From the NCBI GenBank assembly GCA_907163375.1, contig CAJQUW010016863.1:124001-188000 (forward strand): a stretch of DNA of 64,000 bases, read 5' to 3'. The notes under the pieces were generated by a model. It was given only the letters and a program-made list of their open reading frames with translations, did not search any database and had not been told where the DNA came from. Positions within the stretch are counted from its first letter, which is position 1. Each line of letters begins with the position of its first letter. The DNA is from Prostheceraeus crozeri (Eukaryota > Platyhelminthes > Polycladida > Euryleptidae). Shown here in pieces: positions 11,400 to 23,035 of this stretch. The position numbers and the translations under genes are program-made.

Positions 11400-11910
11400 C
11401 CAGGTGCCAACATAGATATCTATAAAAAATGCCTAAAATGTGGTTCAAGATTAAGACTGACTTTCCCTGGAGCTGTTAGCAACTCGTTGCTGTATGAGTT
11501 GCACGGTTCCTCTGAAGATGATGCGCGGAGCGCACCGAAAGTACTCGGAAAATTGGAATTAGTTTTTTGTTTGCCAACATCGGCTCAGGGATTTCCTACA
11601 AAACAAATAGTGAGCTCTTCAGAACGTTTGCGCATTAGTTCCCATTGCTTTGTCTGTCGGTTTTGTTTTACTTCATTTTAAAAAAGTTTCATTCCACCAC
11701 AACAATAAATAACGTGTTTTACTTCGACGGATTTTATCAACTCCTTGGGGAGATGAACTGCATCTGTTTTAATGACATCGTATAGTGTCCTTGTGAGAAA
11801 ATACATCGGTTCAATATAGCGATTAAGTTGCATTCATGCGAAGGTCTTTGTTAACGGTATTTTGGAAGCATTATAGTCTGGCAACCATCAATCACAATAT
11901 CAGCAGTTCC
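11400..11910. other. Unassigned stretch
   Basis: The stretch contains TCTGAAGATGATGCGCGGAG followed by CGAAAGTACTCGG, a stem-loop-like segment reminiscent of retroelement 3' ends. The open frame that spans it has no domain I recognise. Confidence 0.25.
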
Positions 11911-11914
11911 TCAA

Positions 11915-12085
11915 AGGACAAGTTAAGTCAATACAAGACACCAACACCCTTGATTCCCCGACCTCACTCGCCCGACCCAGGAATCGAACCGAAGTCCGCG
12001 GTGGAGACGAGCTCGCACCTTCTTCACTAGGCCACGCTGACTGTTCAAAAGGAATGCGAGTGAAGGCAGAAGTCATCTCTAAGCA
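11915..12085 (-). mobile_element. tRNA-derived SINE, family D
   Basis: In reverse, the B box GGTTCGATTCC and the A-box region GTGGCCTAGTGAAGAAGG are both intact, with GGTGCGAGCTCGTCTCCA between them. The 5' flank AGATGACTTCTGCCTTCACT is shared with the copies at 12482 and 12780, so it belongs to the element. It points toward the plus-strand copies 400 bases downstream. Confidence 0.75.
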
Positions 12086-12339
12086 TAAAAATTGAAAACA
12101 ATAAAACCTCTAGAATGGAAGTAAAGCCTCATGCAATGCACGGTAGGGGCACAAAAATCGCACGCATTTTCATTTAGGTACACTTGTAAACGACTGTATA
12201 ATTGGGTTAGAATCAGTCACGTGTGCAATTCTAAGATTTTCATTGGTTCTTCATGCCCCAATTTAGTTCACCGGGCGGTGCCACGACCTTGAGTCAATTT
12301 CCATTCTAGTCAACTTCAGATAAACAATCTATTTCCATG

Positions 12340-12482
12340 TCTCTAAGTGATATCGACTGCTTATCGTCCTATTGTTATTGACAGAATACTACCAACATTC
12401 ATGTTGTAGCGAAGCAGTATATGCTGGTAGCTTTCTGTCAATAATAATAGGACAATAAGCTGTCGATATTACTTAGAGAGAT
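12340..12482. repeat. Inverted repeat (hairpin) abutting SINE
   Basis: Left and right arms around TATTGTTATTGACAGAA and TTCTGTCAATAATAATAGGA pair over about 60 bases, with a short loop near 12410. The right arm continues directly into the SINE at 12482. The same TGTCAATAATAATAGGAC linker recurs at 12740 and 54690. Confidence 0.7.
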
Positions 12483-12655
12483 GACTTCTGCCTTCACTCG
12501 CATTCCTTTTGAACCGTCAGCGTGGCCTAGCGAAGAAGGTGCGAGCTCGTCTCCATCGTGGACTTCGGTTCGATTCCTAGGTCGGGCGAGTGTGGTCGGG
12601 GAATCAATGGTGTTGGTGTCCTACATTGACTTAATCGTTGTCATTCAATGAACTA
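12476..12655 (+). mobile_element. tRNA-derived SINE, family D, first of tandem pair
   Basis: The split pol III promoter is visible: GTGGCCTAGCGAAGAAGG (A) and GGTTCGATTCC (B). The tail is GACTTAATCGTTGTCATTC. It is followed by a 120-base linker and a second copy in the same orientation. Confidence 0.75.
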
Positions 12656-12769
12656 CGACAGACCTTTGTTGTCAATCTACACTGTGACGTAGTCGTATGA
12701 CATGCTGATATGCTGTCTCGCTACAATATGAACGCTGGTAGTATGCTGTCAATAATAATAGGACAATAA

Positions 12770-12962
12770 GCTGTCGATATCACTTGGAGATGACTTCTGC
12801 CTTCACTCGCATTCCTTTTGAACCGTCAGCGTGGCCTAGTGAAGAAGGTGCGAGCTCGTCTCCATCGTGGACTTCGGTTCGATTCCTAGGTCGGGCGAGT
12901 GTGGTCGGGGAATCAATGGTGTTGGTATCCTACATTGACTTAATCGTTGTCATTCTCTTTAA
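12770..12962 (+). mobile_element. tRNA-derived SINE, family D, second of tandem pair
   Basis: It is nearly identical to the copy at 12476-12655, including the 5' segment ATGACTTCTGCCTTCACTCG and both pol III boxes. The close identity over at least 170 bases suggests a recent duplication of the SINE-linker unit. Confidence 0.75.
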
Positions 12963-13404
12963 ATATTGAATAGTCTTGACTTGGTTAAAAAATTTTCGAA
13001 CAGCAAGCGGGCATATATTAAAGTCAAAAGGACGAATGAAAAGATTCATATACGATAACTCAGACTGTCTAATTGTCTTGATTTCCGCAATTGGACGTTC
13101 GAATTCAAGTATAGACCCACTACATGTAGTAGTGTGAGACCTCCTGACAGCTTCTTACTGAATTCGCACACAAGCCACCTATTACTTTCGCCCAGCGGAT
13201 TATCACACAACATCAGTAAAGCGATTATTCTTAATTCATACTTCCTCTCATCTGGCAAGTTACGGAGCCTCGAACGTCTCAAAATTCCATTTGTTTATGT
13301 AGATCTATGTACTTCCGAGTTTGGTGCACTTCGCGACGTGATGATCAAATATTCATTTAATAACTCTAAGTTCGCAGAATTTCTATAGATCTTGTAAAGA
13401 AAGA
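12963..13404. other. Non-coding stretch
   Basis: No gene. A ~50-base segment around TTTGTTTATGTAGATCTATG (13290-13330) recurs at 53330-53375, so it is a small dispersed repeat. Confidence 0.4.
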
Positions 13405-14005
13405 TTTTGATATCATTTTTTTGAAAGTAGTGAAATAATACAATTTTTCAGTCTTTCTGCGCGCAGAAATTTTTCAACAAATTGCATCAAAATATACTTC
13501 GCCGATCTGGCCTTATCAATTGAGATAGAAACAAATCCTTATTATAAATTTTGGAAATCAAATCCCAAATCACTTGAAATATCTATACAAAACTACAAAC
13601 TATCAATGGTATTATCGATATCTAGCAAACATTCACGTATGTCAAAGTTCATTGACTGTCGTAGTTCCATAGTTCATTATTTGATATGCAGTCCCATAGT
13701 TCATAATGCATTATCATTCTAGTTCTTCTGTATAGTTACTGTTGGCATGTTTGATTGGTTTCACTCTGCTTTGTTGTTGACTTTTCTGTTGTATATTGTT
13801 TTTGATGCTCATTGATTCCGTTATTTGACGTTCCATTACGTTATTATGATATGTATACTTGTTATGTTCATTGATATAACAATGCAATGGAACGTCAAAT
13901 AGCGGAATCAATCAACGTCAAAATATATTTTGATGCAATTTGTTAATTAAGTTTTGTGCGTAGAAAGACTGAAAAATAATATCATTTCATTAATTTCAAA
14001 AAATG
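13405..14005. mobile_element. MITE-like element with ~90-bp inverted ends
   Basis: The arms 13410-13505 and 13920-14005 pair, including CAGTCTTTCTGCGCGCAGAA against the reverse of TGCGTAGAAAGACTG and TTGCATCAAAATATA. A second inner inverted repeat (ATTCCGTTATTTGACGTTCC, 13815-13840, and its reverse at 13884-13910) surrounds a short loop. No coding frame is recognised. Confidence 0.6.
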
Positions 14006-14224
14006 AGGTTGAAATTGATCAAGGAAAAGTTCTTTGAATAGAATCTCGCTGTAATTGACAATGATTCCGCTGCTAGGTGGCTCCGCCAACTTCACACAAG
14101 TGATTTATAAATGGCATATTGACGGAGATGGTGAGTTCCCTATTCACCCGCGCCTGCCATGTCAGCAACCGCATAGCAGAAACACAGTTAGCGCACCATG
14201 AATGCACAGACCTAATCATATAAA

Positions 14225-14437
14225 ACGGATCACCTAAATCAATCGATTCTCATTCCTCCAATCACATCGAAATTCGTGTCATACATCATTCGAGAGCTTG
14301 CATTCTCAGCTTTCAAATGAGCTATGATAGACTTGCATCCGTTATTGTATTTGCTGAGTATATGAAATTTGTACTTGAAAATCACTCAATTCAAAAATCG
14401 CAGTTTTTCAATAAGAAAACATGTGAGTATGATAATG
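14225..14437 (+). repeat. Repeat R1 fragment, left of the transposon insertion
   Basis: It matches 46345-46508 closely (GATTCTCA..., TGTCATACATCATTCG, CATCCGTTATTGTATTTGCT, AAAACATGTGAGTATGATAA). The match stops at 14437 and resumes at 16554, showing that the element between is an insertion into R1. Confidence 0.75.
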
Positions 14438-16553
14438 CTGCCGTTCAGTGACAAAACAACCTAAGTCCAAATTTGTGATTTTTCAGTAGAGCAACTTTTG
14501 TGATAACTTTAATAGAACAAAAAAGACTTAATAACAAATGCCAATATTTTACATATAGCATGTCTATACTAACACTAGTTATACAAAAAAGTTTGCACTA
14601 GTGCACGCACTGGAAAGTGCTTTTTATGGACTTAGGTTTTTTGTCACTGTTTTTCCTTTACCATTTAACTGCAATTACCTTGTGTGAAAACTTAAGTCCA
14701 TCATTTTCCCCATTTTTCAGCAAGATAAGTTGCATCCCCATCAGACAAGAGAAAGAATATTTAACTTGTATAAAAACAGATAGCTCTATTGAAAAACAAT
14801 CTCAAAATCCTTGTATCAAAAATCTATTTGGATTCAAAAACTGATATATCTTTACTAAAACGAGGATAATGTAAATTACACATTTAAATCAGAATCGGGA
14901 ATCTATCAAGTCCATTGAAACATTGCTTTCGGGCATCTCAACCCACGAATGTCTCCTGTGTAGAGGTATCAAGGGAATCAGGGTTTTCAAAATGACTGCT
15001 TTTTTCTTTGAATTCATTCCACGTGCCTCTTTTTTGAAGACTAGCTTCTCCAGAAACAGCTCCGAAGAAGACTTCGACACGACACTCACAGCCCTAAAGT
15101 TAGTTGAATCAAATGATGATTTGAAAAAGAATCGATTGTCTCCACGACGAAATTGAGCCACAACGACATTTGAAAGATGTGGTCGATTGGTCATCTTTGA
15201 CAATTTATATTGCGATACTAGGTCCAATTTGTACCCATTGTCTTTAGAGTGCATGAAGTCATTTGTCTGCATGATCACTGCAGTGCTTTTCTTAGTTGAA
15301 CAACAAAGTTTGAAGTCTTGCAAGTCATACACACAACCTTTCTTTTTCAAAGCTTTCTCGACTGCAGCATGTTCGCTGTCAGCACTCATGAACGTATGGC
15401 CTGGCTCAAAATATTTTTGGGTCAGTCTTCATGGCAAATTCTTCATTATGAACTCAGCGCAAGATAAATGAAAATGGTTGCCAGTTTTTGTTATCAACAG
15501 TTATCAAGGAATATGGTGAATTCATCCGCGTCCCTGTTAGCACGAAAAAACTTCAAGTAGGCACACGCTACATCTTCGGAGTTTCTGCCGGCTACAGATT
15601 CATTCCAAATGACTGCCAATGATTCTTTCTCTGCTCCAATGCATGTAAAAGTCTCATTGAATGCAATAATTCGTGGTGTGAATATGCAAATATTGAACGG
15701 CATCTGAGGAAGCATTGTAACCTTCATCATATCCGCACATGCCTTTACGTGACCAGTTTCATGAAGAAATTTACAATCTTCATACTCCCTTCGAGCAGCT
15801 CGATACCTTTCTTCGTGTTCGGCAAAACTCAGACAGGATTGACATGGCTCGAAACAAGCATTTTCTTTGATGTGGTGGTCATGGCTCACACATACTTCAC
15901 ATTCCTCACCAGACAGCTTGGTAAATCCGATGTTCATATCTTTTATGATGGTCCTCATAGATTCATAGCTCACTGACTTCTGATAAGTCATGTTGAACTC
16001 ACGCCATATATCAGCAATCATACATATCCTTTGTCGCCAAGTGTACCTTAATGATCGGCAGCTGTGTCATTTACCACACTTTTAATCACAAACGCCTACA
16101 AATTCAAGAATTGATGGAATCTTACCTTCAGAGACAAATTGAGAAGGCTCTCACAAGTCACTATCAATTGAAGAAGCGATGTGATGAATGAAAACGAAAG
16201 TTCGAAAATTGTAGTTACAGACATAAACAAAATGCTTTTTCATGATTCAATTTGACGCATAAGCTCAACCTGAGCAAACTTCTGAAGTTTATTAAGCCAA
16301 TGCAGCGCACTGCTTATAAAAATGTGGGACGGCATGAGTCTAAAATAATTTTTCTGGACTTAGGTTTTTCTGTCACTGTATCTCCATGGACTTAGGTTTT
16401 TTGAAAATTTGAATTCTCATTTTGGACACTAAGTAATTTGTCTTTGGCCTTAAGCTGTTGACACATAATAGACAGACACACCCAAATGCCTTTTGCGTCA
16501 AAAAGTCAATTTTCAAAAATTTGGACTTAGGTTGTTTTGTCATTGCACGGCAG
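14438..16553 (-). mobile_element. 2.1-kb DNA transposon with terminal inverted repeats
   Basis: The left end is CTGCCGTTCAGTGACAAAAC followed by AACCTAAGTCCAAATTT. The right end, in reverse, is CTGCCGTGCAATGACAAAAC followed by the same stretch, giving terminal inverted repeats of at least 37 bases. Extra copies of TGGACTTAGGTTTTTTGTCA lie inside near 14624, 16352 and 16382. The paralogous R1 repeat at 46502-46535 is uninterrupted at this point, which confirms both boundaries. No long target duplication is visible (two bases at most). Confidence 0.8.
14889..16021 (-). pseudogene. Broken transposase of the LDNC-motif (DUF7869-like) family
   Basis: The upstream open part (16021 down to 15494) encodes 175 residues. 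It has a cysteine-rich module (GEECEVCVSHDHH, CFEPCQSC), then MLPQMPF, IIAFNETF, AVIWNESVAGR and a terminal DEFTIFLDNC. In the family I recall, this is followed by .AQNKNW. The downstream open part (15389 to 14889) resumes with FMSADS and continues through a charged C-terminal region. Between them, the sequence for DNKNW and the following helix is readable only after a frame change, and carries stops. The gene is therefore inactive but young enough to read. It fills the transposon at 14438-16553, antisense to the window. The family is recalled from metazoan genomes; the catalytic mechanism (DDE-like) is inference. Confidence 0.65.
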
Positions 16554-16605
16554 AGAATCAAGCACGGGGAGAACGAAGATTTTATGGGCTCTTAAAAATT
16601 GATCA
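16554..16605 (+). repeat. Repeat R1 continuation, right of the transposon
   Basis: AATCAAGCACGGGGAGAACG matches AATCAGACACGAGGAGAACG at 46509, the direct continuation of R1 after the insertion point. R1 similarity ends where the foldback arm at 16605 begins. Confidence 0.65.
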
Positions 16606-16715
16606 AGTAATATTTGTGCCACAGGAACGTTATCTTCGCAAGAAACTGAATCTTTTGACACAAAAATGTTCACTGTATGCTTACATTGTTTTGAGTCGAC
16701 ACTCTACTTACGATT
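16605..16715. repeat. Foldback family E, single terminal arm
   Basis: CCACAGGAACGTTATCTTCG, AACTGAATCTTTTGA and TGAGTCGACACTCTAC match the right terminus of the element at 7021-8463. No opposite arm is present. Confidence 0.65.
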
Positions 16716-16761
16716 TTTACTCTATGACTGAACCTATCCATACCTAGCCAGTCCGGTCTCG

Positions 16762-17426
16762 AAAAAAATGCAATTCATTTCCGTTATCACCATCGTGCAA
16801 AGCAGGTCATGAGCACTGGAAAAAATACAGCATGTAGAATACAACAAGATTACAAGCTGTAGAATACAACAGCATGTAGAATAATGCAATAAGCAGATCA
16901 AAAGTTGATGATAATTATTGATTTTTTTTAATTTCTGCGAAATGAAATTCATTTGTCGCATTGTTACAAAATGCAATTCAATTTTTAAAAATATATTGAA
17001 AATGAAAATAATGAAAAAATTATATTCAGAAAATGACCTTTTTCCTTTCAAACTGAACGCCCTTTTCATGGTTGCATGGACAAAATGTGATTACATTTGA
17101 TTTCAGTGAATAAAACTGTTAATGAAACTGCTAAAAAATCAGTAGAAAATGTCAACATCTTTTGATTTGGCTCGATAGAATATTCAGAAAACTTGATTTT
17201 TATGCTCTCCTTAGCGTCTCCCTAGTATGAAAAAATGTGGATTGCATTTTTTGACAATGCGACAAATGAATTTTATTTCGCAAAAATTAAAAAAATCAAT
17301 AAAAAATCAATAAGCATCAATAACGTTTGAAAGGCTTGTTTGGTTATTTGGTATGTGATATTTTTTCAAGTACTTGTGACCTGCTTTTTTATGAGTGCTA
17401 CCGGAAATTAATTGCATCTTTTTTTT
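16762..17426. mobile_element. MITE-like foldback with ~200-bp arms
   Basis: The left arm starts AAAAAAATGCAATTCATTTCCG, and its mirror at the right ends CCGGAAATTAATTGCATCTT. GCAGGTCATGAGCACT pairs with AGTACTTGTGACCTGC, and TTCATTTGTCGCATTGT pairs with ACAATGCGACAAATGAA. The middle has no recognised gene. The left arm also contains three near-repeats of CATGTAGAATACAACA (16830-16890). Confidence 0.65.
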
Positions 17427-18050
17427 AACTTAATTTTTTCGGAATCGGAGTTGCAAGACGACTGGAATCACAACTTAAGAATTGTCGTTTTTCTGATGTT
17501 CGGTGTCAATCTGCCAATTAGAAGTAATAAGAATCTCGTGCGCGAATTTAAGAAGAAAGCGTGAGCAGCTAATTGACTACGGCGTTCTATTTGTTTCTGT
17601 ACACTGACTTGGTTAATTTATCATTTTGTTCAATCCTTCCTCATAAAACTTTTGATGTTGATTTATGATTTGAAAGTTTTATAGCAACAAAGATGAATAA
17701 TCAGCTATTGCATGCACCTTTCAGTTCTCTGCTACAGTATTTTGTGATGAAAAGGGATCCATGAGAGATGGCATTGTATTGAAATCCACGAGTGCTAGTT
17801 GGAGGACAATATTGACATGGTTGTGATGAGCTCCAATTGGAATCAAGTCTGCTCGCACTGTTCAAACGTGCAGATGAGCGCATGTCGAAATTTGCATTGT
17901 CAAGTAAGTTCACATCGTGGCAAACTGCATCATTGACATCGCGAAGAGTGAAAACAAAGCAAATAATTGTTAATTTGCATTCTGAACAAAAGTGCAAATA
18001 TAAATGCGTCTAGTGTGAGTGTGAACTTCTTCAACGAACGTCCAAAATCA
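17427..18050. other. Non-coding stretch
   Basis: Nothing supported. The open frames are short and without domain features. Confidence 0.45.
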
Positions 18051-18058
18051 ATTATGTC

Positions 18059-18330
18059 CACAGAATTAAATATTTTGTGTATCTGCTTCGGTTTGCTAGA
18101 AGTGTGATTAATACGAAATCGCCGGCATATCGAGAAACCTATTAAGTGGGCAAAAAGGAATTCCTAATACCTGACAGAGATAGGAAAAAAGTCGTGCGTC
18201 GCTTGCGGATTAATGTGAGTTCCAGCAAAGTGCGCCGATTGCCACAATTCCTTCTGATTCGAAGAATTCAGATCATTGCGCACAAGTTTTCTTCAATAAT
18301 GTTGACCCTTCGGATCATTATTAAACTGAC
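18059..18330. mobile_element. hAT-like MITE family A, one-ended copy
   Basis: It begins CACAGAATTA, the terminus shared by the three complete family-A copies, and is over 85% similar by eye to 52142-52410 (GCTTCGGTTTGCTAGAAGTG, AAGTGGGCAAAAAGGAATTC). The opposite terminus TAATTCTGTG was not found downstream, so the copy appears truncated near 18330, just before a palindrome. Confidence 0.65.
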
Positions 18331-18356
18331 TGTAAACACAAGCAAAGAAAAACTAA

Positions 18357-18541
18357 GCTGTTCAAGTTTACTCCTATTGCTAATTTCAGGTTTTAATTGT
18401 TTGATGTAGTAAGCTTCACGAAGACACAAATTTATATTGTCCCTATCATGTGCTATAGTGCTTCGGTTTTTGCGTCTTCGTGAAGCTTACTACATCAAAC
18501 AATTAAAACGTGAAATTAACAATAGGAGTGAACTTGAGCAG
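18357..18541. repeat. Near-perfect 70-bp inverted repeat
   Basis: The arms 18357-18425 and 18473-18541 match except for a few bases (TTTGATGTAGTAAGCTTCAC against GTGAAGCTTACTACATCAAA), with a 47-base loop. It is a compact snap-back sequence lying immediately after the truncated family-A element. Confidence 0.75.
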
Positions 18542-18544
18542 TTT

Positions 18545-20700
18545 AGTGATTTCCATTTTCATTTGATTTTAGTTTTTTGTGTGTGCTTTAGTCAGGCTAG
18601 AGCAAAGTGTTTAAATATAAACGTTTTGTGGTTTATTCTATAGCTTTATAATACAAATTTCGGTTGAAGGCCTTTTGTGAATTGATGCATCCTATGATGT
18701 TCCAACCGATGAAATCAAATCTGCGTCACAAATGTTTTCATCTGCATCTGAATGTTTCGTGTTGCTTTCCTTTTTTTCTGTTGTGAATATAATTTTACTT
18801 TTCAGTGATTTGCCGAAAGCCGAGGAGCTATTGTACTAATTGCTCAATATACTCGAATGCAATTAATACAAAGTATCTTCAGCTTAAGGCTGGAGCGTCA
18901 TTCATCATTTTTCATTATTTTCATCACTAACAAAAACAGTCATTTGCGTGATACATCAATAATTTATCATTCAGTGACAGAGGATGGAGTAAAGTGTACA
19001 AACAGACACTTTTCGTTAAAGTATATCAACAATTTTCCTGAAATTTCTATGTTAAAATTTGCAGTTACACCAACGAAAAGTGTCTGCGTCAAGGTAACAA
19101 AGTTAGAAAAACAAGTTAATGACTAGTTAATTTTTAAATAGGTGCAAAATATGATTTAAAAGAAAATTTTTATATCCTTAAATGTCTAAAAATTTAAAAA
19201 TACTTACTATAAGGACAAACAACAGTTCTCCTCATGTGTAATGAATTGACGAGTAAGTTGTTCTGTTCAAAATTATGCCTATCACTTATATATTGAAAGA
19301 TCCTATTTAACAGTCTGCCCATTCAGATGATAAGAGGACAGGTCTGTTTCCAATGATCTAGCTAACACAGTGGAAACACGCTATCTGAAATCTTCCAGGT
19401 GTGTAAGAGAATTAATATTAGTTCCTTAAGCTAAAACGTGAAATAAAATTCTACAAAACATGCACACAAATTATTTGACTATTTTTTAATGAGGTCATCA
19501 ACAGGAACTTGGTCAGGATGATCGCGTTTCGACCGCTAAATTCTGGACGCTCAAACCCGACCAAGCGCGGTCCTGTACATTTAAGATGCGCAGCTCAAAA
19601 ATTAAATTTATAATAGAGAAAATTAGCATCTATCAAAAAAAATAGAGTCACTGTTGACTGAAATGTACCTCAGGCATTTGAAAGAAGGACAGAGTCCTTT
19701 CGTTCTTGGATAGAGTCCAACTTCGTATCCTTGAAAATTTGCACATATGATCAATTTTTCACGCTGAATTCGAAAATTAGTGTCGAACACACCAAATGAG
19801 TATTCGTACAAGTATTACACTATATATTTTCCAGGTGTCTTCTGGCCGATTATTTTGCGGTATCGGTCAGATGGACATTTTGGCCGTTTTACGAGATTTT
19901 GAAAACAATAATCATTGTCGTTTAAAAAAAATTTCGCATTCATGATTACATTATGGCTCTCGATAATTCCGTGAGTTTTCATGAGAACCGGATAAAAATG
20001 TGGTTTCGACATCACATTGAAATTTTGAGAAAAATCAAAAGTCTGGTCGAAAGAACGCAGGTCATTTTTCTTTATATTCACAATTGCTCATTTGGGAAAA
20101 ATTTGGGACTCATTGCGTAATTGTGATGATCCATAGTTGATTTTTTCCTTTTGATGCAACAACTAGACACACAAATGATTCATTTCGTCGCATAAAGAAA
20201 GTAAAAACAACATTTCTAAGTTGAGAAATATGCATCGGTCAGAAGACAATTTTTGCAATTTTTGGGACACAAGCGCTAATTGATGATGAAAATCCCAAAA
20301 AATTGTAAATGCAATCCTGAATTATAGTCTGGTTGAAAGTACGGTTCATCCGCTTTCTCATGATACATAACTTCGCATGTATAATTGAAGTAGATCACAA
20401 CGAAATTTCTTCCCTAAGATAGAGTACCTAAGCATGGGACAGGCTTTCTTGGTACCTTTTCTGCCTTGAGCTAAATGTTTCATTTAGAAAACTTTTTGGA
20501 TTGATTTGAATTTATCATGACCGAAAAGAGGAAATCCTAAGGATCAAGACGAAAAAAAATCAAAAAAATCTTTCAGAATGAAGGATGTTACAGACCGAAG
20601 ACACGTTTTCAGACAAATGTTCTTATAAAAAATGGATTTACCCTAGCGACCCTTTATGTTGTTCTCCGACAGGGGTTGCCTACATTTTGATATAATTGTT
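18545..20700. other. Long stretch without supported genes
   Basis: Open frames up to about 90 codons occur on both strands (for example 18857-19126 plus and 19815-20081 minus), but none shows a known motif or good splice context. This is probably intronic or intergenic. Confidence 0.4.
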
Positions 20701-20704
20701 TTCC

Positions 20705-21075
20705 AGGCCTGGTCAATGGATACCTCAAGAAGATAATCGATTCCAGAGTAATTCCACAAATGAACGAGCCACTTGGTGAAGGCAGGGACTTTCAACAAAA
20801 TAACGCGCCGTGCCATGTTAGCAGGAAATCATTATCGAAGGAGCTGGAATCAGAGTGCTACCTCGGCCGGCATTGTCATTGGACCTGAACCCTATCAGGA
20901 ACCTCTGAGCGATTGTCAAACGTCGGATATCAAGGAAGCGTATCACGAGGATGACAGAAACCACTCGCACTTATCTCGACATCTGCTACCAAGTCGATGA
21001 GATCAAGAATATGTGCTAAAATCTAATTGAGGCCGTGATTCAGTCAAAGAGACATTACACGAAATTATAACCTAT
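20705..21075 (+). mobile_element. Tc1-like transposase relic, C-terminal half
   Basis: FQQNNAPCHVSR (near 20790-20825) is the Tc1 signature around the second catalytic aspartate, here replaced (family: FQQDNAPCHtar). After a frame change, SLDLNPIRNL and IVKRRISRKRI follow (family: SPDLNPIEnlW..lK.rv). The piece is broken by at least one frameshift and two stops. A possible Tc1-type terminus (CCAAAAGTAACCGGACATAT in reverse) lies about 1 kb away at 22060-22096, but no left end was found. Confidence 0.65.
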
Positions 21076-21601
21076 GCTGTGATCTCCCTGTTGTCTGTGC
21101 TCGAATTTTGCAGCTATAAATATTTCTTGGTCGTCAGTTCTTGCAATAATCAAATTAGAGATTAATAGGCATTCTGTGTTTTCTCTATTCTTGTGATATC
21201 AGGGCATGGTGTTGCAAACTTTCTGTCGCATACTGCATAGTTGACCCTAAATCTCCTATCTCTATGACCAGCATGGCTGCTAATTGACATATAGAATCTA
21301 TGCATTATTCTGTCCCTTCTGCATCTATGATTCTATGCATGCAATCCCGATATCTTGCAAATATATCTTAATGCTTGTACCATTTGAATTTTTTATATTT
21401 TTCATGTTTTTCTTTTCCTGATAGAACGGCGGTTCCACTCTTATTCAAAACCGGTGGAACAAACATTTTCTAACATTATCTACTTGATTTAATTACGACG
21501 CTCGCAAAGACTGTATTAGTCTTAATGTATGCAGCAGTCTTTTTGTGTATATTTATGTAATGTTTTATAGTGCAACAATATCTTGCTTCCACAATATGAC
21601 A

Positions 21602-21698
21602 TTAACATGGATTTTTTAGGACAATAATGTAGGACATTTGAGGGTGCGTGAAGCACCTGAAAATGTCCTGCATTGTTGTCAGAAAAAATCTATGTTAA
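21602..21698. repeat. Small hairpin element
   Basis: TTAACATGGATTTTTTAGGA pairs with the reverse of CAGAAAAAATCTATGTTAA. The whole 97 bases fold back on a loop that is itself self-complementary (GGTGCGTGAAGCACC). Confidence 0.7.
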
Positions 21699-21699
21699 T

Positions 21700-22690
21700 A
21701 ATTTTGTGCGTAATTGACATAAACTGGGCAGTAATGCTATGAATACACATGTAGATATACTCTAAATGAGATTTTTAAAATATCTTTCACATGCATCGAT
21801 ACAGAAATCATCATTACGAGATACATTGTTGCTTTCTTTTTTCACATTAGCCAAACGTACCATATAGCGATTAAGTACATGTAACAGGACAAATGTCAGA
21901 CGAGGCCGTAGGCCGGATCCGAAACTCTATTTCCGAAAGTCATGGGCTTCATGAATTTATTTTAAATTTCACTGTGCTTGTTAGATAACGCAGTGATGCA
22001 AGCCTTTCATTCGTGAATATAGAAGCGATACATTGAATACTTCAACTAGTATCCAAAAAGTGTATATGTCCGGTTACTTTTGGCCATGGCTGTAGGTACA
22101 AGTTGTTATTTCAACTGGCTCAAACTACCCTCAGCAACAAATAATGTAATAACTTTAATCAAATATACTTGCATTTCTCAAGATATAATAGGCACATACT
22201 GAATAGTTGATAATTGATCAACAATTAGATATTTCCAAATTTCAAAATATCATGTCATTGAAGTCAGAGTGAGTAAATAAGCAATTTTGGAAATTATCAA
22301 TGCTTTTCTACCATTATTTCTTATACCGGGTTTTCCGGGGTTAATTAATTACTATTTATCAAGCAGATAAAAGTCCCACACTGATGAGCCATAAATCAAT
22401 GATATTTATTAACAACTAACAACTTTCTTCTATAGCACGGTGGCACGGTGGGTAATTATCAGCAACATAGAATAATAGCAAATATTCATACATACATGTA
22501 ATTAGAAGATACAGATAGTCTTTTCTGCAAGCAAGCATGAAAAATGCAACAGTTCCTGAAGATAATTCTTTAAAGAACATGAACAACAACATGAATTCAA
22601 AACTCAACAAATCCTTAAAGAAATCCTTCAAACCATATTTTTTTGAAGGAACTAAGAAATCCTGAAAATATAATCAGTCGGGATCCCACT
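21700..22690. other. Non-coding stretch
   Basis: No gene. It contains GACGAGGCCGTAGGCCGG (21899-21916) and a possible Tc1-type terminus near 22060-22096. Confidence 0.35.
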
Positions 22691-22699
22691 AATTTAAAA

Positions 22700-23035
22700 A
22701 GTGCAAAGTCGGGTTTCTGTGACTGCAACAACGGGTTTCTGTGGGAGTAACAACAAATGTGTAGCTTATTTAGATATTAATATTAGTGCTATTCAAGATG
22801 GAGTCCACTCATCAGTGAATCACAAGGTTGATGATTTCCCTTTTGAAGTTGTATTGTTCACCTTTCCTGAAATTCCTCTTCCTTCCTATATGGGGCCGGG
22901 TAGTACAATTTTTGCAGGTCAAGTTTAAAGATATTTACGTATTTGCTCACATTTATGCTATGCTGTTGATAAGATTAAAATCACATGCCAATTGTTTACA
23001 AAAAGAGGCTATCTTTTATGTGAATTAAGAAGATG
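22700..23035 (+). mobile_element. Retroelement fossil, C-terminal reverse-transcriptase region
   Basis: The frame shows DFPFEVV, then PEIPLPSYMGPG, followed downstream by RYLRICSHLC-like sequence, an arrangement I recall from the region just after the reverse transcriptase in several animal retroelements. It is an eroded fragment; class not settled. Confidence 0.45.

Noticed and set aside
11361-11681. 106-codon ORF near the end of a foldback element
   Set aside because: It starts inside the foldback terminus and shows no known domain; likely chance.
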